A program made the translations under genes and the position numbers. A stretch of DNA of 64,000 bases, taken from contig NZ_LT629796.1 in the NCBI RefSeq assembly GCF_900106065.1, forward strand, positions 5,301,501-5,365,500. Reading direction: 5' to 3'. The notes under the pieces are model-generated. The model did not search any database. It was not told the DNA's origin and saw only the letters and a list, made by a program, of their open reading frames with translations. Source of the stretch: Pseudomonas mandelii. Lineage in GTDB: Bacteria > Pseudomonadota > Gammaproteobacteria > Pseudomonadales > Pseudomonadaceae. Positions 25,359-35,061 of this stretch are shown here, piece by piece. The first letter of the stretch is position 1, and each line of letters starts with the position of its first letter.

Positions 25359-27170
25359 TCAAGCCTTGCCCGCTTCCCGCTCCTCCATCTGATCCGCCTC
25401 AAACAACCGCGCCAGTTCCGCCCGAGCTTCCTGGGCGGTCTGCAGCACCTTCGCGGCATCGTCATAAACCGCATGCTGAGCCTCCAGCACCTGTTCATCG
25501 TGATGCTTGAAGCGCTTGATCCGCGCATCGGCCTGCGCCTGGGTCAGCCCCAGTCCGACCAGGGTGCGACGGCTCATTTCCAGGCTCGAATAATAGGTTT
25601 CACGAATCGCCTCGGCGCCCAGGTCCACCAGCCGGTGCACGTGCTGACGGTTACGGGCCCGGGCGATGATCTTGATGTGCGGATAGAGCTTGTGCACCAC
25701 CTCGGCGGTCTTGATGTTGGTGTCCGGGTCATCGGTGGCGATGACAAAGTACTCCGCCTGCTCGACCTTGGCCGCGCTGAGGATTTCCGGGCGCATCGGG
25801 TCGCCGTAGAACACCGGCACGCCGCCGAAGCTGCGGGACAGCTCGATGGTTTCCACGGACGTGTCCAGCGCCACGAACTTGATGTTTTGTGCCCGCAGAA
25901 TCCGCGCCACGATCTGCCCCATCCGGCCCATGCCGGCGATCACCACACGCGGTGCGTCGGTGTCGATGTCGCGGAATTTCTCCGGCACCACCACAGGCTG
26001 CACCTTCGGCGAATACAGGCGGGCGCACAGCAGCAACAGCAGCGGCGTGACCGCCATGGACAGGGTGATCGTCAGCACCAGCAAGTCGTACAGACGCGCC
26101 TCGAACAACCCCTGGTCGCGGCCAATCTTGAACACCACAAACGCGAATTCACCACCGGCAGCGAGCACGATGCCGAGGCGAATCGCACTGACCCTGCCCA
26201 AGCCGCCGGCCAATCGGCCCACCACAAACAGCAGCGGCAGTTTGATTGCGATCAGCAACAGGGTCAGGCCCAACACCGTGATTGGCGCGCTGAGCAGCAG
26301 GCTCAGGTTGGCGCCCATGCCGACGCTGATGAAAAACAGGCCCAGCAACAGGCCCTTGAACGGTTCGATCTGCGCTTCCAGTTCGTGACGGTATTCAGAG
26401 TCCGCCAGCAGCAACCCGGCGAGGAACGCCCCAAGCGCCATCGACACGCCGACCAGGTCCATCAGCCACGCCGTGCCGATCACCACCAGCAACGCGGTGG
26501 CGGTAGACACCTCGGGCAAACCGGTCTTGGCCACCACGCGAAACACCGGACGCAGCAGATACCGCCCGCCGATCACCACCACCGCGATGCTGCCCAACAC
26601 CCGCAAACCGTGATTCAAATCCTCAGTCGCCGTGGTGGTGTGATCACCGCCCGCCAGCAGCGGCACCATGGCAATCAAGGGGATCGCGGCAATGTCCTGG
26701 AACAGCAGAATCGCGAACGCCAAACGCCCGTGAGGGCTGGTCAGTTCCTTGCGCTCGGCCAGGCTTTGCAGGCCAAACGCGGTAGATGACAACGCCAACC
26801 CCAAGCCGAGGACGATGGCGCTGTTCAACGGCTGGCCAAAGACAAACAGCGCCAGCACGCCGATCACCGAACCGGTCAACAGCACCTGTGCCAGGCCCAC
26901 GCCAAAGACCGATTTACGCATCACCCACAAGCGACGCGGCGACAATTCCAGGCCGATGATGAACAGCAGCAGCACCACGCCGAGTTCGGAGATGTGACTG
27001 ACGCTTTGTGGATTGCCGATTAATCCCAGCACAGATGGACCGATGATGACACCGGCAAACAGATAACCCAGCACAGCCCCCAATTGCAGGCGTTTGGCCA
27101 AGGGCACGGTGAGCACCGCGGCGAACAGGAACACAACGGCGGCTTGTAAAAGGTTGCCTTCATGGGGCAT
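25359..27170 (-). CDS. CPA2 cation:proton antiporter with RCK domain (KefB/KefC-like)
   Basis: A 603-residue monovalent cation:H+ antiporter-2. About 12 membrane helices fill residues 1-380, including the CPA2 segments GVVLLLFIIGLELSPRRLW and LFQDIAAIPLIAM. An RCK_N (TrkA-N) domain at ~405-530 has the nucleotide-binding VVIAGMGRMGQIVARILR. This layout is that of glutathione-gated potassium efflux systems KefB/KefC, but no kefF/kefG ancillary gene is adjacent. It probably performs K+/H+ exchange under electrophile or acid stress. Confidence 0.9.
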   Translation of the reverse strand: MPHEGNLLQAAVVFLFAAVLTVPLAKRLQLGAVLGYLFAGVIIGPSVLGLIGNPQSVSHISELGVVLLLFIIGLELSPRRLWVMRKSVFGVGLAQVLLTGSVIGVLALFVFGQPLNSAIVLGLGLALSSTAFGLQSLAERKELTSPHGRLAFAILLFQDIAAIPLIAMVPLLAGGDHTTTATEDLNHGLRVLGSIAVVVIGGRYLLRPVFRVVAKTGLPEVSTATALLVVIGTAWLMDLVGVSMALGAFLAGLLLADSEYRHELEAQIEPFKGLLLGLFFISVGMGANLSLLLSAPITVLGLTLLLIAIKLPLLFVVGRLAGGLGRVSAIRLGIVLAAGGEFAFVVFKIGRDQGLFEARLYDLLVLTITLSMAVTPLLLLLCARLYSPKVQPVVVPEKFRDIDTDAPRVVIAGMGRMGQIVARILRAQNIKFVALDTSVETIELSRSFGGVPVFYGDPMRPEILSAAKVEQAEYFVIATDDPDTNIKTAEVVHKLYPHIKIIARARNRQHVHRLVDLGAEAIRETYYSSLEMSRRTLVGLGLTQAQADARIKRFKHHDEQVLEAQHAVYDDAAKVLQTAQEARAELARLFEADQMEEREAGKA

Positions 27171-27327
27171 GACAAAACTCCAGCTACTCGGTACGGCGGG
27201 GGCGACAGGATAAAGGTTGGGACTTCACACGTCAGCAAAGAGCGGGAGTCATGCTGTTACAACTTGCATCAATTGGTTACATTCATAGGATAAGCTGATC
27301 AATCTGTCCGTCCCTCGAGTGCACACC

Positions 27328-28242
27328 ATGGCGATCAATTTCGACCTCAACGATCTGCAAGCCTTCCGTGCCGTGGTCGAGCAGGGCAGCTTTCGCAAGG
27401 CGGCCGATACCGTGCGCATTTCCCAGCCAGCACTGAGCCGGCGAATTGAAAAACTCGAAGATGCCCTCGGTGTTCGCTTGTTCGAGCGCACCACCCGCAA
27501 GGTCAGCCTGACCCAGGCCGGCCGTGGGTTTATGCCGAGTGTCGAGCGATTGCTCGATGACCTCGACGTCGCGTTGCTGGGCATCAGTGAAGTGGCTTCA
27601 ACCCGGCTCGGCCATGTCACGGTCGCCTGTGTACCCTCGGCGGCTTATTACTTCATGCCGCGCGTGATTGCCCATTACCACCGGCAATTCCCTCGGATCA
27701 AAGTCAAGGTACTCGACTCCAGCGCGCATGACGTGCTCAGCGCAGTGGTCAACGGTGAGGCGGATTTCGGTCTGAGTTTCATGGGCGCGCTGGAGGCCGA
27801 GGTCGAGTTCGAGCCGCTGGTGCAAGAAAGTTACGTGGTGGCCTGTCGGCGCGATCATCCGTTGGCCGGCCGTAGCAGCGTGACCTGGGATGAGTTTTAT
27901 CAGCAGGATTACATCTCGCTGGACAAGACGTCCGGCAATCGTTTTTTGCTGGACCAGGCACTGACCGGCATCGTGCCGCAGCGGCCGAGTATCTGCGAAA
28001 CCCGCCATGTCACGACGATGATTGGGCTGGTGGAGGCGGGATTAGGGGTGGCCGCGGTGCCGTCGATGGCGATGCCGGCAGCCGATCACCCGATCCTGAC
28101 ACGGGTGCCGCTGACCGATCCGCAAGTGATGCGCAGTGTCGGTCTGATCAAACGCCGGGGGCGAACCCTGACCCCGGCGGCGTTGGAGCTGGAACGGCTA
28201 GTGGTGGAAATGAAAGTGCAGCCACCTGTTCTCAGCGGCTGA
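27328..28242 (+). CDS. LysR-family transcriptional regulator
   Basis: A 304-residue LysR regulator with a clear helix-turn-helix (GSFRKAADTVRISQPALSRR) and effector domain. ATG at 27328 is the likely start; GTG at 27319 is possible. It is divergent from the antiporter gene and convergent with a substrate-binding-protein gene (11-bp end overlap). It may regulate the substrate-binding protein and citrate-type transporter cluster. Confidence 0.9.
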   Translation: MAINFDLNDLQAFRAVVEQGSFRKAADTVRISQPALSRRIEKLEDALGVRLFERTTRKVSLTQAGRGFMPSVERLLDDLDVALLGISEVASTRLGHVTVACVPSAAYYFMPRVIAHYHRQFPRIKVKVLDSSAHDVLSAVVNGEADFGLSFMGALEAEVEFEPLVQESYVVACRRDHPLAGRSSVTWDEFYQQDYISLDKTSGNRFLLDQALTGIVPQRPSICETRHVTTMIGLVEAGLGVAAVPSMAMPAADHPILTRVPLTDPQVMRSVGLIKRRGRTLTPAALELERLVVEMKVQPPVLSG

Positions 28243-29008
28243 CCGAATCCAGGCCGGTTGCTTTCACGTCCGACTGGGCGGCTGCAGAGGCCATATAGTC
28301 GAGCAGTGCCTTGGCTTCGGCGGGGTGTTGCGCGCCGACTGGAATGCCGGCGGCAAAACGTGTCACCGACTGCACCGATTCCGGAAGCTTCGCTACAAAA
28401 CTGACCCCCGGCACGGGCAGCAATTCACTGACTTGCTGGAATCCCAACTGATAGTCGCCCGTGGCAACCACCGAGCCGACCGGGATTTTCGGGATCATTG
28501 TGGATTTAGGTTTCAATTGATCTTCGATGCCCAGGCGCTTGAACAGTTGATTCTCGATGTATACGCCGCTGGCGCTGTCGGAGTACGCCACCGACCGGGC
28601 ATCAAGCAGGGTCTTTTTCAAGCCGTCCACCGAGCTGATGTCTGGCTTCGGCGCGCCTTCGCGCACCACCAGGCCGATCCGCGAATCTGCCAGTTCCACC
28701 CGTGAAGCGGGGTCCACTTTGCCTTGTTTGATCAGGTCGTCGAGGGCGTAGCCGACCATGATCACCACGTCGGCCTTTTCACCTCGAGCGAGGCGATTGG
28801 GGATCGCTTCCGGTGCCTTGCCCATCGATGGCCCCAGGGCGGTGTCGAGCGTGTTACCGGTGGATGCTGCGAACTTCGGGCCGAGTATTTTGTAGGCAGC
28901 GGTAAAGCCACCGGAGGTCATCACGCGAATCTCTTCGGCCTGGGCGACAGCACTCAGGCCAAGGCTGGCCGCCAAGGCCAGGGCTGCAAGGTTAAATAGC
29001 TTCTTCAT
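28232..29008 (-). CDS. Periplasmic substrate-binding protein (ModA-like)
   Basis: A 258-residue extracellular solute-binding protein with a clear Sec signal peptide (KKLFNLAALALAASLGLSA, cleavage near VAQA-EE). It resembles the molybdate-binding (ModA) fold, with EIRVMTSGGFTAAYKILGP and SDSASGVYIE. No ABC permease or ATPase is adjacent; a major-facilitator gene is directly upstream instead. It is therefore likely an orphan organic-anion-binding protein, not a molybdate transporter subunit. ATG at 29008 has GAGAAG upstream. Confidence 0.82.
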   Translation of the reverse strand: MKKLFNLAALALAASLGLSAVAQAEEIRVMTSGGFTAAYKILGPKFAASTGNTLDTALGPSMGKAPEAIPNRLARGEKADVVIMVGYALDDLIKQGKVDPASRVELADSRIGLVVREGAPKPDISSVDGLKKTLLDARSVAYSDSASGVYIENQLFKRLGIEDQLKPKSTMIPKIPVGSVVATGDYQLGFQQVSELLPVPGVSFVAKLPESVQSVTRFAAGIPVGAQHPAEAKALLDYMASAAAQSDVKATGLDSVSR

Positions 29009-29033
29009 GGGCATCTTCTCGAAAAGGACGGGT

Positions 29034-30326
29034 TCAAGACATCGCCGGTTGCAGGCGACCGGTCGAGCGGCGGTAGAGATACAGCGTCGCGCACAAGGCG
29101 CAGAGCGCGGCGAAACTCATCCAGTAGCCGGGCGCGGCTTTGTCGCCGGTGTACTGAATCAGGAAGGTCGACATCGCCGGGGTGAAACCACCGAATACCG
29201 CCGTGGCCAGGCTGTAGGCCAGGGAGAAACCGGCGACCCGCACCTCGACCGGCATGATTTCCGTCAGCGCAGCGATCATCGCGCCGTTGTACAAACCGTA
29301 AATGAACGACAGCCACAGCAACACCAGCAGCATGTGCATGAAGCTCGGCGCGTTGACCAGGAAGGTCAGCGCCGGATACGCGGTGGCAAGGGTCAGCAAC
29401 GCCATGGCGATCAACACCGGACGTCGTCCGATACGATCGGACAAGGCCCCGCCCAGGGGCAGCCAGAAGAAGTTCGACACCCCCACCAGCAAGGTCACCA
29501 GCAGCGCATCGGACGTGCTCAGGTGCAGCACGGTTTTGCCGAACGTCGGTGCGTACACGGTGATCAGGTAAAAGGCGGTCGTGGTCAGCGCGACCATCAT
29601 CATTCCGGCGAAGACGATCACCCAGTTCTGCGCCAGTGTGCGGAACACATCGCCCATGCTCGGGCGGTGTTTGCGCGCGGTGAATTCTTCGGTTTCTTCC
29701 AGGTTGCGCCGCAGAAAGAAAATGAACGGCACGATCAGGCAGCCAACGAAAAACGGTATCCGCCAGCCCCAGTCGGCAATCATGGCCGGCGCCATCCATT
29801 GATTCAGTCCATACCCCAATGCCGCTGCGACAATAATTGCCACTTGCTGACTGGCCGACTGCCAACTGGTGAAAAAGCCTTTGTTGCCGGGCGTGGCGAT
29901 CTCCGAGAGGTATACCGAGACCCCGCCCATTTCCGCACCGGCCGAGAAGCCTTGCAGCAATCGGCCGATCAGGACGATGGCCGGTGCGAACAGCCCGATG
30001 GATTCGTAACCGGGCACCAACACAATCAATATCGTGCCGCTGGCCATGATCGACAGCGTCACAATCAACCCTTTTCGCCGACCCACATCGTCGATGTAGG
30101 CACCCAGCACCACCGCGCCCAACGGACGCATGAGGAAGCCTGCGCCAAACACCGCGAAGGTCATCATCAGCGAGGCGAATTCGCTACTGGCTGGAAAGAA
30201 GACAGCGGCGATCTGCGTGGCGTAAAAGCCAAAAAGGAAGAAGTCGAACTGCTCTAGGAAGTTGCCGGAAGTGACCCGGAAAATTGCTCCGGCGCGAGAG
30301 CGCCCGGAAGGGATTGCTGTTGTCAT
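29034..30326 (-). CDS. MFS metabolite:H+ symporter (citrate/tricarballylate type)
   Basis: A 430-residue, 12-helix transporter closely matching citrate-proton symporters (CitA/TcuC): [20 protein letters not shown] at the N-terminus, [40 protein letters not shown] core (here [16 protein letters not shown]) and [13 protein letters not shown]. It probably imports a tricarboxylate with protons. It is 25 bp upstream of the ModA-like gene and likely co-transcribed. The start at 30326 has GGTGGAG upstream. Confidence 0.9.
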   Translation of the reverse strand: MTTAIPSGRSRAGAIFRVTSGNFLEQFDFFLFGFYATQIAAVFFPASSEFASLMMTFAVFGAGFLMRPLGAVVLGAYIDDVGRRKGLIVTLSIMASGTILIVLVPGYESIGLFAPAIVLIGRLLQGFSAGAEMGGVSVYLSEIATPGNKGFFTSWQSASQQVAIIVAAALGYGLNQWMAPAMIADWGWRIPFFVGCLIVPFIFFLRRNLEETEEFTARKHRPSMGDVFRTLAQNWVIVFAGMMMVALTTTAFYLITVYAPTFGKTVLHLSTSDALLVTLLVGVSNFFWLPLGGALSDRIGRRPVLIAMALLTLATAYPALTFLVNAPSFMHMLLVLLWLSFIYGLYNGAMIAALTEIMPVEVRVAGFSLAYSLATAVFGGFTPAMSTFLIQYTGDKAAPGYWMSFAALCALCATLYLYRRSTGRLQPAMS

Positions 30327-30531
30327 TGACCTGTACTCCACCGCTTTTATGACGTGCATTGCCTGGGCGCAGTGCACGGTTCTTATTGAGGCGAATGGTG
30401 GAGCAGGGTGATCGATATGATAAGTGCATTGTTGGCATGCATTAATGCGTGAAGCGGATCAATGTGTGCGAACGGAATGATTCACCGCGGACACAGTCGG
30501 AGTTGGGTATGCCATCAACCAAGGATCACCC

Positions 30532-30840
30532 ATGAACAGCAAATCCCTCATCGCCGCCCTGGCTATCGCTGCTGGCGTTGCCGGCATCAGCCCCCTCGTT
30601 CAGGCGGATGAACCCGCCGCAAAAACCGTCCAGCCCGGCGTCAATAACACCCGCGAACTGGTGGTCGGCGATCGCGCTCCGGACATGTATCAACACACAG
30701 ATAAAGCGCTGCGCAACTGGAAGGCGAAAGGCCTGAAAGCACCCAAGGAACAGGCGCAGTGGGTGCAGATCAATGACAAGTACATGATGGTGATGATCAC
30801 CAACGGCACGATTGTGGACATTACGCCGGTTGAGCGTTAG
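30532..30840 (+). CDS. RcnB family periplasmic protein
   Basis: A 102-residue secreted protein with a signal peptide ending at VQADE. The C-terminal YMMVMITNGTIVDITP segment matches RcnB-type periplasmic proteins, which modulate Ni/Co homeostasis in Enterobacteria. No rcnA efflux gene is adjacent, so metal homeostasis is only a family-based guess. An AAGGA lies upstream of the ATG. Confidence 0.8.
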   Translation: MNSKSLIAALAIAAGVAGISPLVQADEPAAKTVQPGVNNTRELVVGDRAPDMYQHTDKALRNWKAKGLKAPKEQAQWVQINDKYMMVMITNGTIVDITPVER

Positions 30841-30849
30841 GTCGAACGG

Positions 30850-31923
30850 CTACTCGCTGTGAGCGCGCACCGGGCTTTCAGTGCCCAATCGATACTGATT
30901 ATTCCCGCTGCGTTTCGCCTCATACATCGCCAGGTCCGCTATATGAATCAACCGGTCCATGCTCGGCGCATGGTCCGGGAATACCGCGACCCCGAGGCTG
31001 GTGCCGATGTGGCGTTGGTCGTTGCCGATGGTGATGGGCGGTGACAGTTCGACGAAGATTTTCTGGCAGATGGTGCGAGCCTCGTCTTGCAGGCTGACGC
31101 CTTGGGGCAACCCTTGCAGAATGACCACGAATTCATCGCCGCCGATCCGGGCAACGGTGTCGGTCGAGCGCAGGATTTTCTTCAATCGCGTAGCGGTCGT
31201 GATCAGGACCCGGTCGCCGGCCGCATGACCGTAGTGGTCGTTGATCGCCTTGAACCCGTTGAGATCGACAAACACTAATGCCACCCGGGTGGCGCTGACC
31301 CGTGCCTGTTCGAGCGCTTCGCACAGACGTTCTTCAAGCACCAGGCGATTGGGCAGGCCGGTCAACGGGTCGTAATGGGCCAGGTGTTGCAGGTAACTGG
31401 CCGAGGCTTTTTCCTCGGTGATGTCGCGCACCACACCCATCATCTTGATGGTTGCGTCATGGTCGTTCTTGACCACGTTGCCGGTTTCCCGCAGCCAGCG
31501 AATGCTGCCGTCGGGCCAGACCACGCGGTATTCCTCGTCATGGTTTTCACCGGTTTCCAGGCATCGCAATTCCCCGGCACGAACGTTGGCCCGGTCGTCC
31601 GGGTGTACGCAGGCGCAGAACAGTGCGTAGGAGGGTGTGACCTCGCCGATCTTGAAACCGAACATCCCGTAGATCGCGTCCGACCAGTAGAGCTTGTCGG
31701 TGTCGACATCCCAGTCCCAGGTGCCGATGCGGGCGAAGTATTGGCTGCGCTTGAAACGCTCGGCGTCGCCGTCCTGGCGAATGTGCAGGCCTTCGGACAG
31801 GCTGGCGATCAGCGCGCGTTGCTCGGTCAATTGTTTTTGCAGCGAGCGCTCGCGGCAGATCAGCGCAATGATCAGGGCAAGCATCACTGAGCCGATGGCT
31901 GCGCTGGTCCAGACGTCATTCAT
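30850..31923 (-). CDS. Diguanylate cyclase (TM-PAS-GGDEF)
   Basis: A 357-residue membrane-anchored diguanylate cyclase producing c-di-GMP. Residues 8-25 form a transmembrane helix, followed by a short coiled stretch, a PAS/PAC domain (about 60-175, with WDWDVDTDKLYWSDAIYGMF and RWLRETGNVVKND) and a GGDEF domain (about 190-345). The catalytic motif is intact (IGGDEF). An RxxD inhibitory site (RSTD) lies five residues before it, so product inhibition is expected. No EAL domain is present. Its end is 9 bp from the convergent RcnB gene. Confidence 0.94.
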   Translation of the reverse strand: MNDVWTSAAIGSVMLALIIALICRERSLQKQLTEQRALIASLSEGLHIRQDGDAERFKRSQYFARIGTWDWDVDTDKLYWSDAIYGMFGFKIGEVTPSYALFCACVHPDDRANVRAGELRCLETGENHDEEYRVVWPDGSIRWLRETGNVVKNDHDATIKMMGVVRDITEEKASASYLQHLAHYDPLTGLPNRLVLEERLCEALEQARVSATRVALVFVDLNGFKAINDHYGHAAGDRVLITTATRLKKILRSTDTVARIGGDEFVVILQGLPQGVSLQDEARTICQKIFVELSPPITIGNDQRHIGTSLGVAVFPDHAPSMDRLIHIADLAMYEAKRSGNNQYRLGTESPVRAHSE

Positions 31924-32088
31924 TCAGGGGTTGCCATCGTGTCATATTGATCCGAGTGTCTTGGTGTTGCTTATCTTAGTTGAGGTTAATGCCGAAAACC
32001 GTTCCGAATGGGTTGCCAATGGCGCACATTTCTGGGAAAACGGCGCCCATTGGGCCCTGTCGGGTGTGAGAACAATAGAGTGAACGTG

Positions 32089-32427
32089 ATGAATGATGAA
32101 TTGCAGATAATCGATCTTGAAGTGGGCGACGGCAAAGCCGCCGTCAAAGGCGCACTGATCACCACCCAATACCGCGGCTGGCTGGAAGACGGCACCGAAT
32201 TCGATTCGTCCTACAGCCGTGGCAAACCTTTTCAGTGTGTGATTGGCACAGGGAGGGTGATCAAGGGTTGGGATCAGGGAATTTTGGGCATGCAGGTGGG
32301 CGGCAAGCGCAAATTGTGGGTGCCGGCGCATTTGGCCTACGGCGAGCGGACGATGGGCGCGATCACGCCGAATTCGAATTTGATTTTCGAGATTGAATTG
32401 CTGGAAGTGCTGACGCGGGATGATTGA
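32089..32427 (+). CDS. FKBP-type peptidyl-prolyl cis-trans isomerase
   Basis: A 112-residue single-domain FKBP. The conserved core YRGWLEDGTEFDSSYSRGKP, followed by VIKGWDQGILGMQVGGKR and AYGERTMGAITPNSNLIF, shows an intact active site. It has no signal peptide or C-terminal metal-binding tail, so it is probably cytoplasmic. The ATG at 32089 gives the family N-terminus (IIDLEVGDG). Confidence 0.93.
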   Translation: MNDELQIIDLEVGDGKAAVKGALITTQYRGWLEDGTEFDSSYSRGKPFQCVIGTGRVIKGWDQGILGMQVGGKRKLWVPAHLAYGERTMGAITPNSNLIFEIELLEVLTRDD

Positions 32428-32499
32428 TTGGCGCGTGGGCTGAAATGGCTGGTGCTGCGAGGAGGCAAGCCCCTCGCTGCAATCAAACAGCTTTCCCCA

Positions 32500-32847
32500 C
32501 TATTCCCGCACGCCTATGAAGAGGTCCAGGTCAGTCGGTAGCTGCACATCAATGGCGATGGCGATTTTTATAATTTGCTCGGCGGTCAGTAAACAATCCC
32601 CATAGGCGCTTTCATCAAGATTGTTCCAGCCAAGTACATTCAATATTGCAGCTTCAAATTCAGGTAGAACGGTCAGTTCGTACCTTAAGAAGTCACCCTC
32701 ATCATCACCTTTTGAAAATCCACTGATCCAGAAAACGTAGTGGGCCTGCTGATCTATTCCCGAGTGATCCTGGCGGTTGTTGCAAGCCGGGTGCCCGTCG
32801 CGTGACGGTGGGTTTTGAACTGCAGGTGTGTCTGTCTTGCTAGCCAT
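32500..32847 (-). CDS. Small acidic hypothetical protein (possible orphan immunity-like)
   Basis: A 115-residue acidic protein with core YVFWISGFSKGDDEGDFLRY and LLTAEQIIKIAIAIDVQLP. It resembles a family I only know as small acidic Pseudomonas proteins, and I cannot give it a firm function. The DNA here is lower in GC than its surroundings. ATG at 32847 has AAGG eight bases upstream. Acidity, small size and lone position are reminiscent of orphan immunity proteins, but no toxin gene is adjacent. Confidence 0.6.
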   Translation of the reverse strand: MASKTDTPAVQNPPSRDGHPACNNRQDHSGIDQQAHYVFWISGFSKGDDEGDFLRYELTVLPEFEAAILNVLGWNNLDESAYGDCLLTAEQIIKIAIAIDVQLPTDLDLFIGVRE

Positions 32848-32998
32848 GAGCATCCTTGTTTCAACTTTTGTAAACGATGCGGACGCTATAGCAATGGGCA
32901 TTAAATGGATGTAAGTTTTTTCTGAATGTTCGGTCGTTTTTTCCAAAATTGGTGAGGGAAGAGGCACCCTCACCACAGATTCCCGTTAACCTTTCGGA

Positions 32999-34030
32999 TC
33001 AGACCTGAAACGTCTCCCGATACGCATACAACCCCGGCGTTCCCCCGGTCATCACAAACAGCAGATTGTCACCGCGCTGGAAACGTCCCTGCCTGATATC
33101 ACCCAACAGCCCGGCAAACGCTTTCCCGGAATACACGGGGTCAATCAACAGACCTTCCGCGCGAGCCATCAGGCGCACCGCGTCGAGCATCGCGGGGGTC
33201 GGCAGACCGTAACCTTCGCCCAGTTGACTGCCATCAATCACAATCTCTGACGCCTCAACGACGGCGCTGCTGCCCAATAACGTCAGTGCGTCCTGAGTCA
33301 GTCGCACGGTTCTGTCCGCTGACGTGTCCCGATCAGACAAGACCGAATACGATTTGACCATCGACGTACCCCGACCCAGCAACTGGAACCCTGCGGCGAG
33401 TCCGGCGTGGGTGCCGGCGCTGCCATTGGGCACGACCACCTGGTTGAAGGTGAGGCCGAGTTGCGTTTCCTGCTGCGCGATCTCCGCAGCGCAGCGTGCG
33501 TAACCGAGGCTGCCCAGCGGCGTTGAGCCACCCGTTGGAATCACCAACACTGTGCGCCCGGCTTCCCGAAGGTGGGCGGCGCGTTTCTCGGCCTCGGTAA
33601 GCGAGTCGCTGCCGCCGGCAAGCACCCGTATGTCGGCGCCGAACAACTGATCGAGCAGGACGTTGCCGTTGAGCTCGTAGTCCACTTCGGCTTTGGGCAC
33701 CGAGCGGGTCAGGATTAATTCGCAGACAATGCCCAGGCGGGCGCACACGGCGGCCGTTAGCCGTGCATGGTTGGACTGGAGACCGCCGATGGTGATGACC
33801 GTGTCGACCCCGGCCGCCAGCGCCGCGCCGAGGTGGAATTCGAGTTTGCGCAGTTTGTTGCCGCCACCGCCGATCAACATGTGATCATCGCGCTTGAGAA
33901 ACAGGCCGATGCCTTGTGCCTTCAAACCCAGCAGCTGTTCCAGGCGTTCGGCGCGCTGAATCGGCGTCGGGCCTTGCAACAGGTCTGCCCGCGCAAAAGA
34001 ACTCAGTGACATGTCCAGTAGGGTTTGCAT
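32999..34030 (-). CDS. PLP-dependent D-cysteine desulfhydrase / ACC deaminase family
   Basis: A 343-residue fold-type II PLP enzyme. The lysine-containing segment is FLKRDDHMLIGGGGNKLRKL, and GGLQSNHARLTAA is the second hallmark. The C-terminal VMTGGTPGLYAY binds PLP phosphate region. The best family match is D-cysteine desulfhydrase (D-cysteine to pyruvate, H2S and NH3); 1-aminocyclopropane-1-carboxylate deaminase is the close alternative and residues alone do not decide it. The ATG at 34030 has GAGG upstream. It is divergent from a LysR gene that carries an internal stop. Confidence 0.85.
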   Translation of the reverse strand: MQTLLDMSLSSFARADLLQGPTPIQRAERLEQLLGLKAQGIGLFLKRDDHMLIGGGGNKLRKLEFHLGAALAAGVDTVITIGGLQSNHARLTAAVCARLGIVCELILTRSVPKAEVDYELNGNVLLDQLFGADIRVLAGGSDSLTEAEKRAAHLREAGRTVLVIPTGGSTPLGSLGYARCAAEIAQQETQLGLTFNQVVVPNGSAGTHAGLAAGFQLLGRGTSMVKSYSVLSDRDTSADRTVRLTQDALTLLGSSAVVEASEIVIDGSQLGEGYGLPTPAMLDAVRLMARAEGLLIDPVYSGKAFAGLLGDIRQGRFQRGDNLLFVMTGGTPGLYAYRETFQV

Positions 34031-34146
34031 CAATGGCGCCTCGTTATGCACTTTATTGCAGTGACTCTAGGGACAAAGTCCCGGGTGATAAACGCATCGC
34101 CGGTTATTACTCCTTTAACCTGATGTATTGAATGCAAGGCAGGGAC

Positions 34147-35028
34147 ATGAGCAAACTCAGGCAAATGGAAGTCTTCGTCGCCGTGGTCGAGGCGGGCAGC
34201 TTCGCCGATGCGGCCAGTGAAGTCGGGATGTCGGCGGTGATGGTCGGGCGGCATATTCAGGGGCTGGAGAAAACCCTCAATACCCAGCTGATTAAACGCA
34301 CCACGCGTCGGCAATCCATCACGGGCGAGGGGCGGCTGTTTTACGAAGAAGCCAAACTGGCGCTGGAGCAAGTGAACTACGCGTTCAGTCGGGTGGAAGC
34401 GTCCAGCCCGGAACCTAGCGGCCTGTTGCGCATCACCGCGCCGATGAGTCTCGGCGTTTCCCTGGTCGGGCCGCTGGTGTCCGAATTCATGCAGCGTTAT
34501 CCGCAGATCCAGGTCGAGCTGATTTTGAGCAATGAAGTGATCGATCTGTACGAGACGTCATTCGATCTGGCGTTCAGGATTTCCGAGCTGATTGGCGTCA
34601 ACCTGCTGGCCACGCCGTTGCCGCCGTATCGCATGGTGATCTGCGCTTCGCCCCGGTATCTGGAAAGATGGCAGGAACCGCAGTCCCCCGAGGACCTGCA
34701 CCGGCACTGAATTCTCACTCATACGTCCTGGAACAACCGGTTTGCCTGGCCGCTGAGAAACGGCTCCAGCGAAGTGCCCTGGCCCGAAAGCGCCGTGTTG
34801 AAGAGCAATGACGGTCAGGTGTTGTTGCAGGCGGCCGTGGCCGGGGAGGGGATTTTGATGCAGCCCGATTTTCTGGTGTCGGCGGCGTTGGCCAAAGGTG
34901 AACTGGTGAGGATCATGGACGCCTACGTACCGCCGCCCAAACCGGTGCAGATGGTGTATCCGCGCTCCAGGAAATCGTTGCCCAAGTTGCACGCCTTTGT
35001 CGAGTTTGTCGCGGATCGACTGGCGTGA
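34147..35028 (+). pseudogene. LysR-family regulator interrupted by an in-frame TGA
   Basis: The reading frame is continuous from the ATG at 34147 to 35028 except for a TGA at 34708-34710. Before it is a complete helix-turn-helix (FADAASEVGMSAVMVGRHIQ) and half of the effector domain ending DLHRH. After it, in the same frame, the family sequence resumes with ILTHTSWNNRFAWPL and proceeds to a normal C-terminus. A single base change such as TGC to TGA would explain it. The truncated 187-residue product would keep DNA binding but lose most of the effector domain. It is divergent from the desulfhydrase gene, its probable target. Confidence 0.85.
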
Positions 35029-35061
35029 TCGTGGCGTCCTGAAGCGCAGACAAATGCGGGG

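Noticed and set aside
25473..26789. 438-residue plus-strand frame
   Set aside because: Antisense to the CPA2 antiporter, very His/Gln/Arg-rich and without domain features.
28232..29008. ModA as part of a molybdate transporter
   Set aside because: No modB/modC genes are adjacent. The neighbour is a citrate-type MFS symporter.
34708..34710. TGA as a selenocysteine or programmed readthrough codon
   Set aside because: LysR regulators do not use selenocysteine, and no SECIS-like hairpin was evident right after it. A nonsense mutation is simpler.
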